A stretch of DNA of 42,317 bases from Acidobacteriota bacterium (GCA_021791875.1 JAJYVU010000027.1:1-42317); one strand, 5' to 3'. Counted from the first letter of the stretch, positions 1 through 9,121 are shown. Made by a program: numbers and translations. Notes: a model not told the origin generated them from the letters alone.

Positions 1-1839
1 CTTGGCGTCGCGGGCTTCGACGACTCCGTCCGAGATCAGCACAAGATGCTGCCCGTTGTGGATGCGGCCGGTAGTGGTTTCGTATTTCTGGTCCGCCACT
101 ACGCCCAAGGGCAGTCCGGGTGGGGCGGGCAGCTCTTTGCCGTCGAGATAGGGGGAGATGTGGCCGGCGTTGGCGAGGGTGTAAGCGCCGTCGGGGGCGA
201 TGTGCAGGCAGCAGGCGGTGGTGAAGCCGGAGTCGTGGTCGGCGGCGAGGGCGTTGTTGAGATGGGTGAGGACTTTGGAGGGTTCGATGGATTCTTCGCG
301 GCGGAGGATGCCGAGGATCATGGAGACGCGCAGAGCCGCGATAAGGCCTTTGCCGGAGACGTCGCCCACGATGACGGAGAGCGAGCCATCGTTTTGCGGG
401 GAGACGAGGAAGAAGTCGCCGCCGAGTTCGCCGGCGGGCGCGTATGCGGTTTCGACGGAGAAGCCGGGTGTTTTCTGATGGGAGCGCGCGAGCAGGAGTT
501 CCTGAGTGGAGCGCGCGGCCTGGAGTTCGGCATTGACCTGGGCGTTGCGGCGGGCGATGCCGACGGTGCGGATGACCAGGAAGAGGAGAATGCTGATGAG
601 AAAGAGGAGGGTATCAAAGCTTTTCGGGCGCATATAGAGGATACCCAGGTGGACGTTGGGCTCAAGATGGACCGTGGCGGTGATATGCGTGTAGTAAAGA
701 AAGAAGCCGATGAACTCCCAATATGCATAGAGCCCCAGGACGAGGATGGTGGGCAGAACGACCCATGCCTCCCGCTTGCCGCGCCAGCCGCTATATGCGA
801 GCAGAGCCGGTAACGTGAGATAGACGATTAGAAGCGGCACAAAGAAAATGCCGAAGCCGATGTAGAAGGAGAAGAGGCCGAGGTTTGCCGCCAAAGGCTC
901 TGCGAACGCATGCAGGAATGCGAGGACCTGAATTGCGATGAGCCAGCGCCAGCGAGGGAGCCCGAGCAGGAGGCCTACGAATTCAATCAAGGCGACGAGG
1001 AAGATTCCGTTCATGAGCGCCAAGACCATGCCTGAGACGGCCGGCTGTGTGCTGTAGAAGATCCAGAGATGTGTGAGAGATGAGCCGCAAATTGCCAGAA
1101 GCAGGACGGTGCAGGCCAGATACTCGGGATGATTGCGCAGAGTGCCGTAGAGTGCGGCCGAGACGATGGCGATGACCAGGCTCAGGAACGCGAGGATCCA
1201 GTAATCCAGTGTGAAGTCCAGCGCGTCGTTGTTGATTTCCCGTGCGGCGGAACTGGTGGCGAGCAGAGAAATATTTGTGCCGGAGGCGATGGGGGTGTCT
1301 GTGCCGCGTCCGCGTTTCCCGACAGGGTTCATGGCGACGCGGATGGCCAGGGTGAGCGCGCCATTTGGGTCGAGCAGTTTTTGCGGGATGGGGAAGGTTT
1401 TGAGCCGGGGCTGAGCAAAGGGTTTCGCCTGGGCGACATTTCCGTTGCCTCCGATGGGCGTACCGTTGGCATAAATCTGGTAGGCACCCGTGATGTATCT
1501 GACACCGATGGAGAAGTCGTGTGTTCCGGGGCGCAGATGAACGTGGATGCGATACCAGCCATGCTTGAGGTTCTTGTAGCCGTAGTGGAGCAGCAGCCTT
1601 TGGGAGGAAATGACGTTCCATTGGCCGTCGTCGAAGTTGGGCGCGGCCCAGGCGGGGTTATCGCCGGGATGGAAGAGCCAGTCGGGGCCGAGGTTGACGG
1701 GATGTCCGAAATGGGTGGCGTCGAAGTTGCGGGGATTTTGCGCCGGGGAAGTTGTGGCCGCGCATGCAGGCAGGACAGCGAAGCAGGCGGCGATGAGTAA
1801 AAGGGACCAGCGGCGATGGAAAGAGCGCTTGCCGAACAT
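1..1839 (-). CDS. Membrane-anchored SpoIIE/PP2C serine phosphatase with 7TM-type sensor region (partial)
   Basis: The frame is open on the minus strand from an ATG at 1839 to the window edge, 613 codons with no stop, so the C-terminus is missing. Order of parts: signal peptide (residues 1-28, ending near LPACA), an extracytoplasmic jelly-roll-like region rich in Trp/Asn/Gly (about 30-195), a hydrophobic block of roughly seven membrane helices (about 210-410), a short linker, then a SpoIIE domain. Phosphatase motifs are GGDFF (from residue 474), GDVSGKG (D493) and LISDGVVEARD near the edge; the aspartates are the family's metal ligands. The architecture matches 7TMR-DISM receptors fused to an RsbU/SpoIIE output, which dephosphorylate anti-sigma-factor antagonists. 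It starts 54 nt after the ntrX-like stop on the same strand, so it may be the third gene of that operon. The ligand is unknown. I translated this frame by hand at several points; all are uninterrupted. Confidence 0.88.
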   Translation of the reverse strand, partial: MFGKRSFHRRWSLLLIAACFAVLPACAATTSPAQNPRNFDATHFGHPVNLGPDWLFHPGDNPAWAAPNFDDGQWNVISSQRLLLHYGYKNLKHGWYRIHVHLRPGTHDFSIGVRYITGAYQIYANGTPIGGNGNVAQAKPFAQPRLKTFPIPQKLLDPNGALTLAIRVAMNPVGKRGRGTDTPIASGTNISLLATSSAAREINNDALDFTLDYWILAFLSLVIAIVSAALYGTLRNHPEYLACTVLLLAICGSSLTHLWIFYSTQPAVSGMVLALMNGIFLVALIEFVGLLLGLPRWRWLIAIQVLAFLHAFAEPLAANLGLFSFYIGFGIFFVPLLIVYLTLPALLAYSGWRGKREAWVVLPTILVLGLYAYWEFIGFFLYYTHITATVHLEPNVHLGILYMRPKSFDTLLFLISILLFLVIRTVGIARRNAQVNAELQAARSTQELLLARSHQKTPGFSVETAYAPAGELGGDFFLVSPQNDGSLSVIVGDVSGKGLIAALRVSMILGILRREESIEPSKVLTHLNNALAADHDSGFTTACCLHIAPDGAYTLANAGHISPYLDGKELPAPPGLPLGVVADQKYETTTGRIHNGQHLVLISDGVVEARDAK

Positions 1840-1893
1840 GGCGACCACTATATCCCAGCAAGAGCGCGGCTATGTATGGAAATTAGTGCGCTG

Positions 1894-3246
1894 CTATTCG
1901 CGGATGGAGATGCCTAGTGTTTTCATTTTGCGGTAGAGGTGGGAGCGTTCGAGGCCGAGGGCGTCTGCGGCGCGGCTCATGTTGCCGTTGGATTCCTCGA
2001 TTTTGCGGAGGATGAATTCGCGTTCGTAGGCTTCGCGGGCGTGCTGGAGGCTTTCGAATTCGTCGGGGCGGCGGATGGCGCGGTGGACGAGCACGGGGAG
2101 GTGTTTCTTCTCGATGCGGCGGACCTGGGGATTGAGGATGAGGACGCGCTCGACGATGTTCTTGAGCTCGCGGACATTGCCGGGCCACTGGTACTGCATG
2201 AGCGCGTCGAGGGCTTCGCGGCTGATCTCGATGCGAGGGCGGCCGTACTCGCGGCCGAAGGCGCGGAGGAATTCTTCGACGAGGACGGGGATGTCCTGGT
2301 GGCGGTCGCGGAGGGGTGGGACGAAAAACGGGATGACATTGAGGCGATAGAAGAGATCTTCGCGGAAGTTGCCCTTGGCGATTTCTTCTTCGAGATTTTT
2401 GTTGGTGGCGGCGATGACGCGGACGTCGGCGTGGAGGGGCTGGGTGGCGCCGATGGGGACGAAGCTTTGCTCGTCGAGGACGCGCAGGACGCGGGCCTGG
2501 GTTTTAAGGCTCATGTCGCCGACTTCGTCGAGGAAGAGCGTGCCGCCGCTGGCGCGCTCGAAGGTGCCGCGCTTTTCGGCGGGGCCGCCGGAGACGGCGG
2601 AGTTGCGGTAGCCGAAGAGCTCGGCTTCGATGAAATCCTCGGGGATGGCGGCGCAGTTGAGCTCGACGAAGACGCGGTCGCGGCGCTGACTTTCCGCATG
2701 GATGGCGCGGGCGATGACTTCTTTTCCTGCGCCGGATTCGCCATAGATGAGGACTCGGCCATTGGTGGGGGCCATGAGGGCGATCTGCTGTCGGATGGCC
2801 TTGGCGGCGACGCTTTCGCCGGAGACCTGCTGGCCGGCGCTGAGCTGGCGGCGGAACTCGAGATTGTCGCTGTGGAGTTGCCTGGCGTCGATGGCGTTTT
2901 TGACGACGATGAGAGTGCGCTCGAGCAGGAGCGGTTTCTCAAGGAAGTCGAATGCGCCGAGCTTGGTGGCCTTGACGGCGGTGGCGATGTTGCCGTGGCC
3001 GGAGATGACGATGACTTCAGGGCGCGATTCAGAACCGAGGGACTGGGTTTCGGCGAGGACTTCGAGGCCGTCGCGGTCAGGGAGCCAGATATCAAGCAGG
3101 AGCACATCGTAGGCGGCGTCGCGCAGGAGGGTGAGGGCTTCTCCTGCCGTGGCAGCGGTGGTGACGGCGTAGCCTTCCTCCTTGAGGATTTCTTCGAGCG
3201 AGGCGCGGATTTCGGCTTCGTCGTCAACGACGAGGATGTGATTCAT
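1894..3246 (-). CDS. ntrX: NtrX-like AAA+ response regulator lacking the GAFTGA loop
   Basis: 450 residues. Receiver domain 1-120 with acidic pair D8/D9, phospho-acceptor D52, S82 and K104. An AAA+ domain follows, with Walker A GESGAGKE (169-176) and Walker B LFLDE (D240/E241), then a C-terminal Fis-type helix-turn-helix (about 405-450). In NtrC-family activators a GAFTGA loop contacts sigma-54; here that position (about 215-221) reads NSAVSGG. The same loss is characteristic of NtrX-type regulators. With the NtrY-like kinase next door this supports NtrX rather than NtrC. The start overlaps the kinase stop by 4 bp (ATGA), so the two are translationally coupled. Known NtrX proteins act in nitrogen, redox or envelope regulation; the target here is not visible. 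Confidence 0.9.
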   Translation of the reverse strand: MNHILVVDDEAEIRASLEEILKEEGYAVTTAATAGEALTLLRDAAYDVLLLDIWLPDRDGLEVLAETQSLGSESRPEVIVISGHGNIATAVKATKLGAFDFLEKPLLLERTLIVVKNAIDARQLHSDNLEFRRQLSAGQQVSGESVAAKAIRQQIALMAPTNGRVLIYGESGAGKEVIARAIHAESQRRDRVFVELNCAAIPEDFIEAELFGYRNSAVSGGPAEKRGTFERASGGTLFLDEVGDMSLKTQARVLRVLDEQSFVPIGATQPLHADVRVIAATNKNLEEEIAKGNFREDLFYRLNVIPFFVPPLRDRHQDIPVLVEEFLRAFGREYGRPRIEISREALDALMQYQWPGNVRELKNIVERVLILNPQVRRIEKKHLPVLVHRAIRRPDEFESLQHAREAYEREFILRKIEESNGNMSRAADALGLERSHLYRKMKTLGISIRE

Positions 3247-5537
3247 GCGTTCGGTGTCTCCGCGGTGTCAGGCGCCGTGAGAGCGTGGGCCTGGTACGGG
3301 ACGAGCGGGAGGTTGAGCACAAAGCGAGCGCCCTTGGGGGCGTTCTGCTCAGCGCGGATGGTGCCGCCGTGGTCCTGAACAATTTTAGCCGCGATGGTGA
3401 GACCGAGGCCGGTGCCGCGCTGCTTGGTGGAGAAATAGGGGAGGAAAAGGCGTTCGCGCATCTCTTCGGTGAGGCCGGATCCGGTGTCGGCGATGACGAC
3501 TTCCGCCATGCTGCCGGATTCGCTGAGGGTGGTTTCGAGGGTGAGGACTTTGACGAGGCTGTCGCGCATGGCTTCGGCGGCGTTATCGATGAGATTGGCG
3601 ATGGCGCGCTTGAGGGCTTCGGGATCGGCCATTACGGGCGGAAGAGCGGCGGCGAGGCGTTCTTCGATGCGGATGCCTTCGAGGCGGTCTTCAAACTGGA
3701 GGATTGCGCTGCGGACGACGGAGTTAAGGTCGACGGCTCGGGGCACGGCGGCGGGGAATTCGGCGAGGGAACCGAACTGGTCGACGAGGCGGCGGACGGA
3801 CTCGGCGGAGCTGAGGATGATGTCGGCGCAGCGGCGAATGATGTCGCGGGACTCGGGCGTGTTGCGTTCGGAGTGGCGACGGATGCGTTCGGCGGAGAGT
3901 GTGACGGGCGTGAGTGGATTTTTGATTTCGTGTGCGACACGCTGGGCGACTTCCTTCCATGCGACCTGTCGCTGGGCGCGGAGGAGTTCAGAGACGTTTT
4001 CGACGACGAGGATGGCGCCGCGTTCGCGACCGCCGAGGTCCATGGCGGCGACGGTGAGGGCGAGGTTGAAGACGGCGCCGTCACGGCTGAGTTCCATTTC
4101 AGAAGTGGCGATACCCATGCGGCGGGCGCGGCGGGCGAGATCCTCGACGGCTTCCAGGGCGTCGGCGGGCAGGACCTCGGCCAGCGGTTTATGGAGCAGG
4201 GGCGTGTTCTTATTGCAGGGGAAGAGCGAGGTGAAGGCGCGGTTGCAGGCAAGGACGCGGTGGTATTCGTCGAGGGTGAGGACGCCGCTGGGGATGGTTT
4301 CGAGGATGGTTTCGAGCTCGTTGCGGCGGGCTTCAAGGGCCTGGTTGGCGGTGGAGAGCTGCTCGGTGTAGTAGTCGGCGAGGAGGCGGCTCTGTTCGAG
4401 ATCGGAGGCCATGTGATTGAAGGAGCGGACGAGCTCGCCGAGTTCCTGGGATGCGACGACGGTGACGCGCTGGTCGTAGTGACCCTGGGCGATTTCATTC
4501 ATGGCATCGGCGAGGGCTTCGACGGGGCGGGTGATCTGCTTGGAGAGATAGAGCGCGAGCCAGCTGCTGGCGAAGAAGACCAGGGCGGTGAGCATGAGTA
4601 GCAGCAGCAGATACATACTGCGGATGGTACGGCGCTGCTGGTAGATGGCCCAGTACTGACGGGAGCCCTGGAGCATGTGGCCGATCATGCGGTTCATGCC
4701 GCCCGGGAGGGGCAGGCCGACGATGACGAGTCCGCCGTCGGCGAGGCTGGCGGCTCCGACGGCGTATTGGGCACCGTTGACGGTAAGGATGGGCTCGTCG
4801 GGGCTGCGGGCGGCGTCGAGGGCGGCCTGAGCCACGGGATGGGGCGTGGGAGCGGGCACGGCGCTCTGGCTGGAAAGGTCCATCCAGGACTGGACGGTGG
4901 CTTTCTGGTCGAGGCTGGGGAACTGGTAGGAGCTGCGGAGCCGGCCGTCCTGATAAACAGCGGCAAAACCGCCCTGGAGGGTGATGCGATGCTGCTTCAT
5001 GGCGGCAACAAGGCCGGGGGGTACACCGGAAGCGGTTGTTTTGCCGGAAGCTGCGGCGGGTGCAGCGACGGATTCGCTGGCGAGGGATTCGGCCTCGGCG
5101 CGGGCGTTGGCAGAGGCGTAGTTGGCAAGCTCGATGGCGATGGAGGCGGAGGTCTGGCGGAGATCGGTGGAGGGTTGCGAAAACCAGCGATCGATGGAGC
5201 GGTTCATGAGCAAGTAACTGAAAAGAAACATGAACAGCGCGGGAGCGAGAGAGAGCAGCAGGGCTCCGAAAAGCATGCGGGAGCGCAGGCGGGAGCCGAG
5301 GACCTGACTGCGCTGATCGGCCAGTAATTTGAGGATGTTACGCGCGAAGAGAACGAGGAGGACGACCAGCAGCAGGAAGCTGAGGATGGAAATGGAGCTG
5401 AAGAGGAAGATCTGGCCGGTGGAGCGGGGGTCGAGGAAGTGCAGATTGAAGGCGTTGAGAGCGCTGAGGATGAGCAGGAGCAGGAAAGTTGCGCCAGCCA
5501 GCAGTGCGGGATAACGTTTTGTTTTTGAATCTGGCAA
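3243..5537 (-). CDS. ntrY: NtrY-like sensor histidine kinase
   Basis: 764 residues. Three N-terminal membrane helices (about 10-31, 43-66, 86-112), a periplasmic region rich in Ala/Ser/Pro (about 113-305), a fourth helix (about 308-330), then HAMP, PAS (around 410-510), HisKA with the phospho-acceptor in AHEIKNPLTP (H536), and a HATPase_c domain with the G-box GTGLGLTIAAK. The four-helix layout with HAMP-PAS-HisKA-HATPase is the NtrY plan. It is the first gene of the minus-strand operon ntrY-ntrX. A TATAAT box lies on the minus strand at 5564-5559, just upstream. The large periplasmic insert suggests an envelope signal; that is inference. Confidence 0.9.
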   Translation of the reverse strand: MPDSKTKRYPALLAGATFLLLLILSALNAFNLHFLDPRSTGQIFLFSSISILSFLLLVVLLVLFARNILKLLADQRSQVLGSRLRSRMLFGALLLSLAPALFMFLFSYLLMNRSIDRWFSQPSTDLRQTSASIAIELANYASANARAEAESLASESVAAPAAASGKTTASGVPPGLVAAMKQHRITLQGGFAAVYQDGRLRSSYQFPSLDQKATVQSWMDLSSQSAVPAPTPHPVAQAALDAARSPDEPILTVNGAQYAVGAASLADGGLVIVGLPLPGGMNRMIGHMLQGSRQYWAIYQQRRTIRSMYLLLLLMLTALVFFASSWLALYLSKQITRPVEALADAMNEIAQGHYDQRVTVVASQELGELVRSFNHMASDLEQSRLLADYYTEQLSTANQALEARRNELETILETIPSGVLTLDEYHRVLACNRAFTSLFPCNKNTPLLHKPLAEVLPADALEAVEDLARRARRMGIATSEMELSRDGAVFNLALTVAAMDLGGRERGAILVVENVSELLRAQRQVAWKEVAQRVAHEIKNPLTPVTLSAERIRRHSERNTPESRDIIRRCADIILSSAESVRRLVDQFGSLAEFPAAVPRAVDLNSVVRSAILQFEDRLEGIRIEERLAAALPPVMADPEALKRAIANLIDNAAEAMRDSLVKVLTLETTLSESGSMAEVVIADTGSGLTEEMRERLFLPYFSTKQRGTGLGLTIAAKIVQDHGGTIRAEQNAPKGARFVLNLPLVPYQAHALTAPDTAETPNA

Positions 5538-5558
5538 AACTCCCCCGGTTTGGGTCGT

Positions 5559-5607
5559 ATTATAGGCGGGTTAGACGGGGATAGACTTGATTTCGTCCTG
5601 CTATACT
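5559..5607. promoter_or_regulatory. Candidate divergent promoters (-10 boxes) between ntrY and the lipoprotein gene
   Basis: Reading the minus strand, positions 5564-5559 are a perfect TATAAT, well placed for ntrY (start 5537). Reading plus, TATACT at 5602-5607 could serve the lipoprotein gene. I found no convincing -35 box for either, so these are -10-only calls. Confidence 0.35.
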
Positions 5608-5690
5608 TCGTTGCGGCCCCGGAAGCAGGCCGTACCAAGATCTAAGAAATGTGCACAACTGTACCGTGGAAGGGAGCATCCAAGTCGCCG

Positions 5691-6500
5691 ATGAAAAAGA
5701 AAGTCTCACTAACCGTTGCCTGCAGTTTGCTGCTGTCAGCCGGGCTCATCCTGTCTGGCTGCAAGAAGAACAATCCGAATAACGCGCAAAACCCGCCGGC
5801 AGCGAACGCGAACACGAGCGCTGCCACGACGCAGGGGAATCCACCGCCTCCGCCCCCGGACCAGTCTTCGGGCAATTATCGCAGCAGCGGGTCGAGGGCA
5901 AGGCAACGCAGCTCGGGTTATCCGCCGCAGCAGGGTTACGGTGCGCCTCAACAGCAGGCGCAGTCGCAACCTATGCCGCCTCCGCCACCGCCTCAAATCG
6001 TGATTCCGGCGGGGACCGACATTCAGGTGCGGGTTGACCAGGACCTGGGCTCGAAGATCAGCCGGACGGGTGACACGTTTGCCGCGACAGTTGCGCACCC
6101 GGTGACGGTGAACGGGCAGGTAGTGATTCCGCAAGGAGCTCAGGCCGAAGGCCTGGTGGTGGACGCCAAGCCCCTGGGCCGCTTCGCTGGCAACGCCACA
6201 TTGGCGCTTCGACTGGAGCGCGTCCGGGTCGGCGGCCACAGCTTCCCGGTGATGACGAGCACGATTGCCAGCGTCGAGAAGGGCAAAGGCCGCCGGACGG
6301 GGATTATGGCCGGTGGCGGCGGCGCGCTGGGCGCGATCATCGGCGGCATCGCCGGCGGCGGCAAGGGTGCGCTGATTGGCGGCCTGGCTGGCGCCGGAGC
6401 GGGTACGGCTGGATCGGCCTTCACGGGAAACAAGCAGATTGTGATTCCGGCCGAGACGCTGCTGACGTTCCGGACGAATCAGTCGGTTACGATGCAATAG
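5691..6500 (+). CDS. Proline-rich, glycine-zipper lipoprotein of unknown function
   Basis: 269 residues from the ATG at 5691, chosen because it begins a canonical lipoprotein signal (MKKK, hydrophobic stretch, LSGC lipobox). The open frame extends 14 codons further upstream without signal-like character. After the lipobox comes a low-complexity Asn/Pro/Gln region with two proline runs (about 25-105). A compact beta-rich domain beginning IPAGTDIQVRVDQ (about 106-190) follows, then a glycine-zipper segment (GGGGALGAIIGGIAGGG, about 205-240) that could insert into a membrane, and a final IVIPAETLLTF strand. I recognise no enzymatic family. An envelope structural or anchoring role is inferred from the lipobox and zipper. 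It stands alone, divergent from ntrY and convergent with ald. Confidence 0.8.
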   Translation: MKKKVSLTVACSLLLSAGLILSGCKKNNPNNAQNPPAANANTSAATTQGNPPPPPPDQSSGNYRSSGSRARQRSSGYPPQQGYGAPQQQAQSQPMPPPPPPQIVIPAGTDIQVRVDQDLGSKISRTGDTFAATVAHPVTVNGQVVIPQGAQAEGLVVDAKPLGRFAGNATLALRLERVRVGGHSFPVMTSTIASVEKGKGRRTGIMAGGGGALGAIIGGIAGGGKGALIGGLAGAGAGTAGSAFTGNKQIVIPAETLLTFRTNQSVTMQ

Positions 6501-6528
6501 GTCTTCACTCGCACTGCACGAACGGAAG

Positions 6529-6554
6529 AGGCGTGACTCCTGAGAGTCACGCCT
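6529..6554. terminator. Bidirectional hairpin between convergent genes
   Basis: Perfect 11-bp inverted repeat (AGGCGTGACTC / GAGTCACGCCT) with a CTGA loop. It lies 29 nt after the lipoprotein stop and 33 nt from the end of ald. There is only a weak T-tract, so it may work as a shared terminator or transcript end protector. Confidence 0.65.
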
Positions 6555-6586
6555 TGTCTGCGTATGGAGTCGCAGGACCGCTCGGG

Positions 6587-7702
6587 TTAGTGCAGGAGCG
6601 TGCGGATGCCCTGCCATGGCTTCTGCTGGGAGACGGCGACGGGCTCGCAGGTAAGGACGCCGTTGTAAGTGTTGACACCGTCGGCGAGGCCCGCATCCTC
6701 GAGGATTGCCGCCTTGGGGCCGACTTTGGCCAGCCGCATGACGTAGGGGAAGGTTGCGTTGGTGAGGGCGAGCGTGGAGGTGTTGGGCACGGCCGCGGGC
6801 ATGTTGGTGACACAGTAGTGGACGACCCCATCGACCTCATAGGCAGGATCACTGTGGGTGGTGGGGTGCGCGGTTTCGATGCATCCGCCCTGATCGATGG
6901 CGACGTCGACGATGACAGCGCCTTTCTTCATGGTGGAGACCATCTGGCGGGTGACGATTTTCGGCGCCGCCGCGCCGGGAATAAGGACGCCGCCGATGAC
7001 GAGATCGGCCTCGCGCACGGCGTGGGAGACATTGTAGGAATTGGAGGCGAGCGTGTAGATGCGGCCGTTGAAGATGTCGTCAAGCTCGCGGAGGCGGTTC
7101 AGATTGAGATCGACGAGAGTGACCTTGGCGCCCATGCCGATGGCGATTTTGGCCGCGTTGGTGCCGACGATGCCGCCGCCGATGATGCAGACGCTGGCGG
7201 GAGGTACGCCGGGAACTCCGCCGAGGAGCAGGCCGCGTCCGCCGCGCTCTTTCTCAAGATAGGCCGCGCCGACCTGCACGGACATGCGGCCGGCGACCTC
7301 AGACATCGGCGTGAGCAGGGGCAGTGCATTGTGGCGGTCACGGATGGTTTCGTAAGCGATGCCGGTGACTTTTTTCTCCAGCAGGTGGCCGGTGAGTTCG
7401 GGCAGGGGAGCCAGATGCAGGTAGGTGAACAGGACCAGACCCTCGCGGAAGAAGACATACTCTTTCTCGACGGGTTCCTTGACCTTGACGACCATTTCGG
7501 CGTTGTCCCATACCTCGGCGGCGTTGCCGACGATTTCCGCTCCGGCTGTCTGATAATCGTCGTCCGTAAAGGCGGAGAGTTTGCCGGCGTGGGTTTCGAC
7601 CAGCACTTTGTGGCCAGCAGCAGTGAGTTCTTTGGCGCCGGCGGGGGTAATGCCGACGCGGCTCTCGTGGTCTTTGACTTCCTTGGGTACTCCGATGATC
7701 AT
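6587..7702 (-). CDS. ald: Alanine dehydrogenase
   Basis: 371 residues, the normal length for L-alanine dehydrogenase, which reversibly converts L-alanine, NAD+ and water to pyruvate, ammonia and NADH in the cytoplasm. The N-terminus [17 protein letters not shown] is the family signature. The substrate region contains MVVKVKEP and the conserved His in [11 protein letters not shown]. The Rossmann motif [15 protein letters not shown] (about 170-184) binds NAD. The C-terminal VAIDQGGC and TNMPAAVP motifs are intact. It is transcribed alone, between hairpins and a divergent acyltransferase gene. Confidence 0.96.
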   Translation of the reverse strand: MIIGVPKEVKDHESRVGITPAGAKELTAAGHKVLVETHAGKLSAFTDDDYQTAGAEIVGNAAEVWDNAEMVVKVKEPVEKEYVFFREGLVLFTYLHLAPLPELTGHLLEKKVTGIAYETIRDRHNALPLLTPMSEVAGRMSVQVGAAYLEKERGGRGLLLGGVPGVPPASVCIIGGGIVGTNAAKIAIGMGAKVTLVDLNLNRLRELDDIFNGRIYTLASNSYNVSHAVREADLVIGGVLIPGAAAPKIVTRQMVSTMKKGAVIVDVAIDQGGCIETAHPTTHSDPAYEVDGVVHYCVTNMPAAVPNTSTLALTNATFPYVMRLAKVGPKAAILEDAGLADGVNTYNGVLTCEPVAVSQQKPWQGIRTLLH

Positions 7703-7846
7703 GGCGGTCTCTTCTTGGCAGCGAATTGGCCTGCTTCAGGGGCGATCGGCACTTGAAGCAAACAGACAAGCATACCTTATTCGGGATGATGTTTTGGACT
7801 GGGATGGGCAGGAAAATCTCGCATTTCTGGTTTAAGCTCGAAACTC

Positions 7847-8887
7847 ATGGCGGCTTCTGAGCGAGTGCCATTTTCGGCGACATCTGCCTCCGTGAATCTG
7901 GACGCGCTTCGGGCGCTGGCGGCGGCGACGGTTCTGCTGTCGCACTGGCGGGCGCTGCTGTTTGTGGATTATTCGGAGCTGCATGCGCACAAGCTGCTGT
8001 TGGCCGTGCCGTATATCGTGTCGGGCGCGGGCCACCAGGCGGTAATCATCTTTTTCGTGCTGAGCGGCTACCTGATCGGGAGCAGCGTGGTTCGGAATGT
8101 GCGCCGCGGACGGTGGGACTGGCGGGAGTACGTTTTTCAGCGGCTGACGCGGTTGTGGATCGTACTGATTCCGGCGCTGTTGCTGTGCGCGGTGGTGGAC
8201 GGAGTGGGGATTGCGTCACACGCGGCTCCGCTCCTGTATCACGGGCAGGTGAAGAACTATGTGACGCCGGATGTGGCGGCGGTGCGCGGCGTGCGCGAGT
8301 TCTTCGGGAACATGTTTTTCCTGCAGCAGACGTCGACGCCGACGTATGGGTCAGACGGTCCGCTGTGGAGTCTGGCGAACGAGTTCTGGTATTACCTGAT
8401 GTTTCCGTGCGCGCTGATTGCGATTCGGCGCAGTGCGAGGTGGTGGTCGCGGGTTCTGCACGGGTTGGCGCTGGTGCTGATGCTGGTGCTGCTATCGCAC
8501 GCGATTGTGGAGTTGTTTCCGGCGTGGCTGGCGGGCGCGGCGCTGGCGTTTGTGGATTTGCCTGAGATTCCGCGATGGCTGCGACCGGTGCTGATTTGCG
8601 GATATGTGCCGGTGTTCTTCTTTTTTGCGAAAGCGCACTTCATTCCAGCAACACTTTCGGATTATCTGCTGACGGCGGCGACGGTTCCGCTGGTGCTGTG
8701 CCTATTGAGCTACCGGTCGGCTTCGGGCGAGTCGGGATGGGTACGGCTGGCGCGTCGCAGCGCGGGGTGCTCATACACGGTGTACCTGGTGCATGTGCCG
8801 TTTTTGACGCTGGCGGCAGCGCTGCTGGTGCACGACAGGCGCTGGCAGCCAGGCGCGGGGCCATTCGGGATGGCGCTGGGGGTGTAG
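7847..8887 (+). CDS. Acyltransferase-3 (OafA-type) membrane O-acyltransferase, ended early by an in-frame TAG
   Basis: 346 codons from the ATG at 7847 to a TAG at 8885-8887. The N-terminus NLDALRALAAATVLLSHW carries the family's conserved Arg and His. Ten or so hydrophobic helices follow, with the family motif GYLIGSSV (about 67-74) and a PLWSLANEFWYYLM segment (about 172-185). Members O-acetylate or acylate surface sugars. The frame continues for 44 codons after the TAG with sequence typical of the last helix and cytoplasmic tail, so the gene looks truncated by one point change (about 391 codons intact). Whether the shorter protein works cannot be told from sequence. It stands alone, divergent from ald. 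Confidence 0.85.
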   Translation: MAASERVPFSATSASVNLDALRALAAATVLLSHWRALLFVDYSELHAHKLLLAVPYIVSGAGHQAVIIFFVLSGYLIGSSVVRNVRRGRWDWREYVFQRLTRLWIVLIPALLLCAVVDGVGIASHAAPLLYHGQVKNYVTPDVAAVRGVREFFGNMFFLQQTSTPTYGSDGPLWSLANEFWYYLMFPCALIAIRRSARWWSRVLHGLALVLMLVLLSHAIVELFPAWLAGAALAFVDLPEIPRWLRPVLICGYVPVFFFFAKAHFIPATLSDYLLTAATVPLVLCLLSYRSASGESGWVRLARRSAGCSYTVYLVHVPFLTLAAALLVHDRRWQPGAGPFGMALGV

Positions 8888-9022
8888 GCCCTGACGGTGA
8901 TTTATGCGTATGCAGTGGCCAGCGTGACGGAGTTCCACACCGCAGAGTTGAGGAATTTTGTGCGGCCGAGGTTGGCATTCCTGCTGAGACCGGTGCGTGA
9001 AGGCGCGAAAGTGGCGGAATGA
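8888..9022 (+). pseudogene. In-frame tail of the acyltransferase after the amber codon
   Basis: Directly after the TAG, the same frame reads 44 sense codons (ALTVIYAYAVASVTEFHT..., ending AKVAE) to a TGA at 9020-9022. A hydrophobic helix followed by a TEFHTAELR-like motif and basic residues is what an acyltransferase-3 C-terminus looks like. This is therefore lost coding sequence or readthrough product rather than intergenic DNA. Confidence 0.7.
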
Positions 9023-9026
9023 ACAA

Positions 9027-9079
9027 GGGTGTGTCATCCAATTCGCAACGCCGCCTGCCGGGAATTGGATGACACGCCC
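9027..9079. terminator. Long inverted repeat between convergent genes
   Basis: A 14-bp perfect stem (GTGTCATCCAATTC 9031-9044 with 9062-9075) extends by one T-G and three G-C pairs to 18 bp, with a 17-nt loop. It begins 5 nt after the TGA that ends the acyltransferase frame, which also supports that TGA as the original gene end. It is likely a terminator or mRNA-end hairpin. Confidence 0.65.
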
Positions 9080-9080
9080 C

Positions 9081-9102
9081 AGGCCCGGCGAGAAGCGGGC
9101 CT
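9081..9102. terminator. Second hairpin before the aldehyde dehydrogenase end
   Basis: AGGCCCG / CGGGCCT stem (7 bp) with an 8-nt loop, followed by TTG on the plus strand. It stacks directly behind the longer inverted repeat, giving tandem terminators between convergent genes. Confidence 0.5.
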
Positions 9103-9121
9103 TTGCTCTGGGAAGGGTCGA

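Noticed and set aside
1939..4601. Long plus-strand open frames opposite ntrX and ntrY
   Set aside because: They are antisense to clear kinase and regulator domains, have Glu/Asp/Gly/Ala-biased translations typical of G-rich antisense sequence, and show no motifs.
6533..7756. 407-codon plus-strand frame opposite ald
   Set aside because: The minus strand encodes a complete alanine dehydrogenase; the plus frame has antisense composition and no ribosome site.
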